Part shown: positions 6,132-6,168 of the stretch, in pieces
Numbering within the stretch: position 1 is the first letter of the stretch
Layout of the letters: every line of letters starts with the position of its first letter
From: an uncultured Clostridia bacterium
GTDB lineage: Bacteria > Bacillota > Clostridia > Oscillospirales > CAG-272
NCBI GenBank assembly: GCA_937884385.1
Contig: CALGCW010000329.1
Location: 1 to 6,168, forward strand
Reading direction: 5' to 3'
Length of the DNA: 6,168 nucleotides
Program-made: the position numbers and the translations under genes
The notes under the pieces: model-generated
What the model was told of the DNA's origin: nothing
Seen by the model: only the letters and a program-made list of their open reading frames with translations
Database searches by the model: none

Positions 6132-6155
6132 TGTGTTGTGACACGTCACAACACA
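6132..6155. repeat. 24-nt near-perfect palindrome, possible operator or hairpin
   Basis: TGTGTTGTGAC (6132-6142) and GTCACAACACA (6145-6155) are perfect 11-bp inverted arms separated by only AC. Such tight, non-AT-only symmetry suits a dimeric regulator site in front of a gene lying beyond the window end. It could also be an RNA hairpin, but no T-run follows on the plus strand. The inner TTGTGA-N4-TCACAA recalls Rex and CRP-type sites but fits neither consensus spacing. The remaining bases from 6004 to the end, apart from the repeat copy, show no gene. Confidence 0.5.
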
Positions 6156-6168
6156 TAACGATTTTCTC

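Noticed and set aside
6134..6153. Rex or CRP/Fnr binding site at the terminal palindrome
   Set aside because: The inner symmetry is TTGTGA-N4-TCACAA; Rex-type sites have one more base per half and CRP has six bases between TGTGA and TCACA. The match is only partial.

Overview
The window looks like ordinary chromosome from a Clostridia-like Firmicute, possibly an uncultured gut lineage. The reasons are strong AGGAGG-type ribosome binding sites, AT-rich promoters with extended -10 boxes, and clostridial-style proteins: a PflA-like radical SAM protein of the COG1313 type, a membrane-anchored NodB deacetylase and a TldD/TldE pair. The lineage is inferred from protein character, not from a marker gene.

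Layout, left to right. (1) Positions 10-69 hold a 60-nt repeat with two hairpins. A second copy, inverted and 54/60 identical without gaps, lies at 6042-6101, so the pair brackets nearly all of the window. (2) A radical SAM activating-enzyme-like gene (113-994, +). (3) A short probable operon on +: a HIT-family nucleotide hydrolase/transferase (1117-1578) and a GNAT N-acetyltransferase (1595-2041), with 16 nt between them. (4) A hairpin terminator at 2054-2094 serving mainly the facing minus-strand gene. (5) A minus-strand, membrane-anchored polysaccharide deacetylase with a PASTA-like segment (2115-3143). (6) A divergent intergenic region (3144-3328) with one good promoter for each side and an AT-rich inverted repeat exactly between the two -35 boxes. 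(7) tldD and tldE (3329-4732 and 4729-6003), overlapping by 4 nt, which should form the heteromeric TldD/TldE metalloprotease. (8) A 165-nt non-coding tail with the second repeat copy and a 24-nt near-perfect palindrome.

The genes do not form one obvious pathway. The only tight functional unit is TldD/TldE. The deacetylase probably modifies cell-wall glycan outside the membrane, and HIT and GNAT are housekeeping-type enzymes of unknown substrate. I see no CRISPR array, tRNA, rRNA, transposase, phage gene or RiPP precursor. The most interesting signal is the repeat pair: its hairpin region also reads as the start of a short peptide, MFFFEKKNQK(T/A)F, in both copies, and two of the three differences within that reading frame are synonymous.
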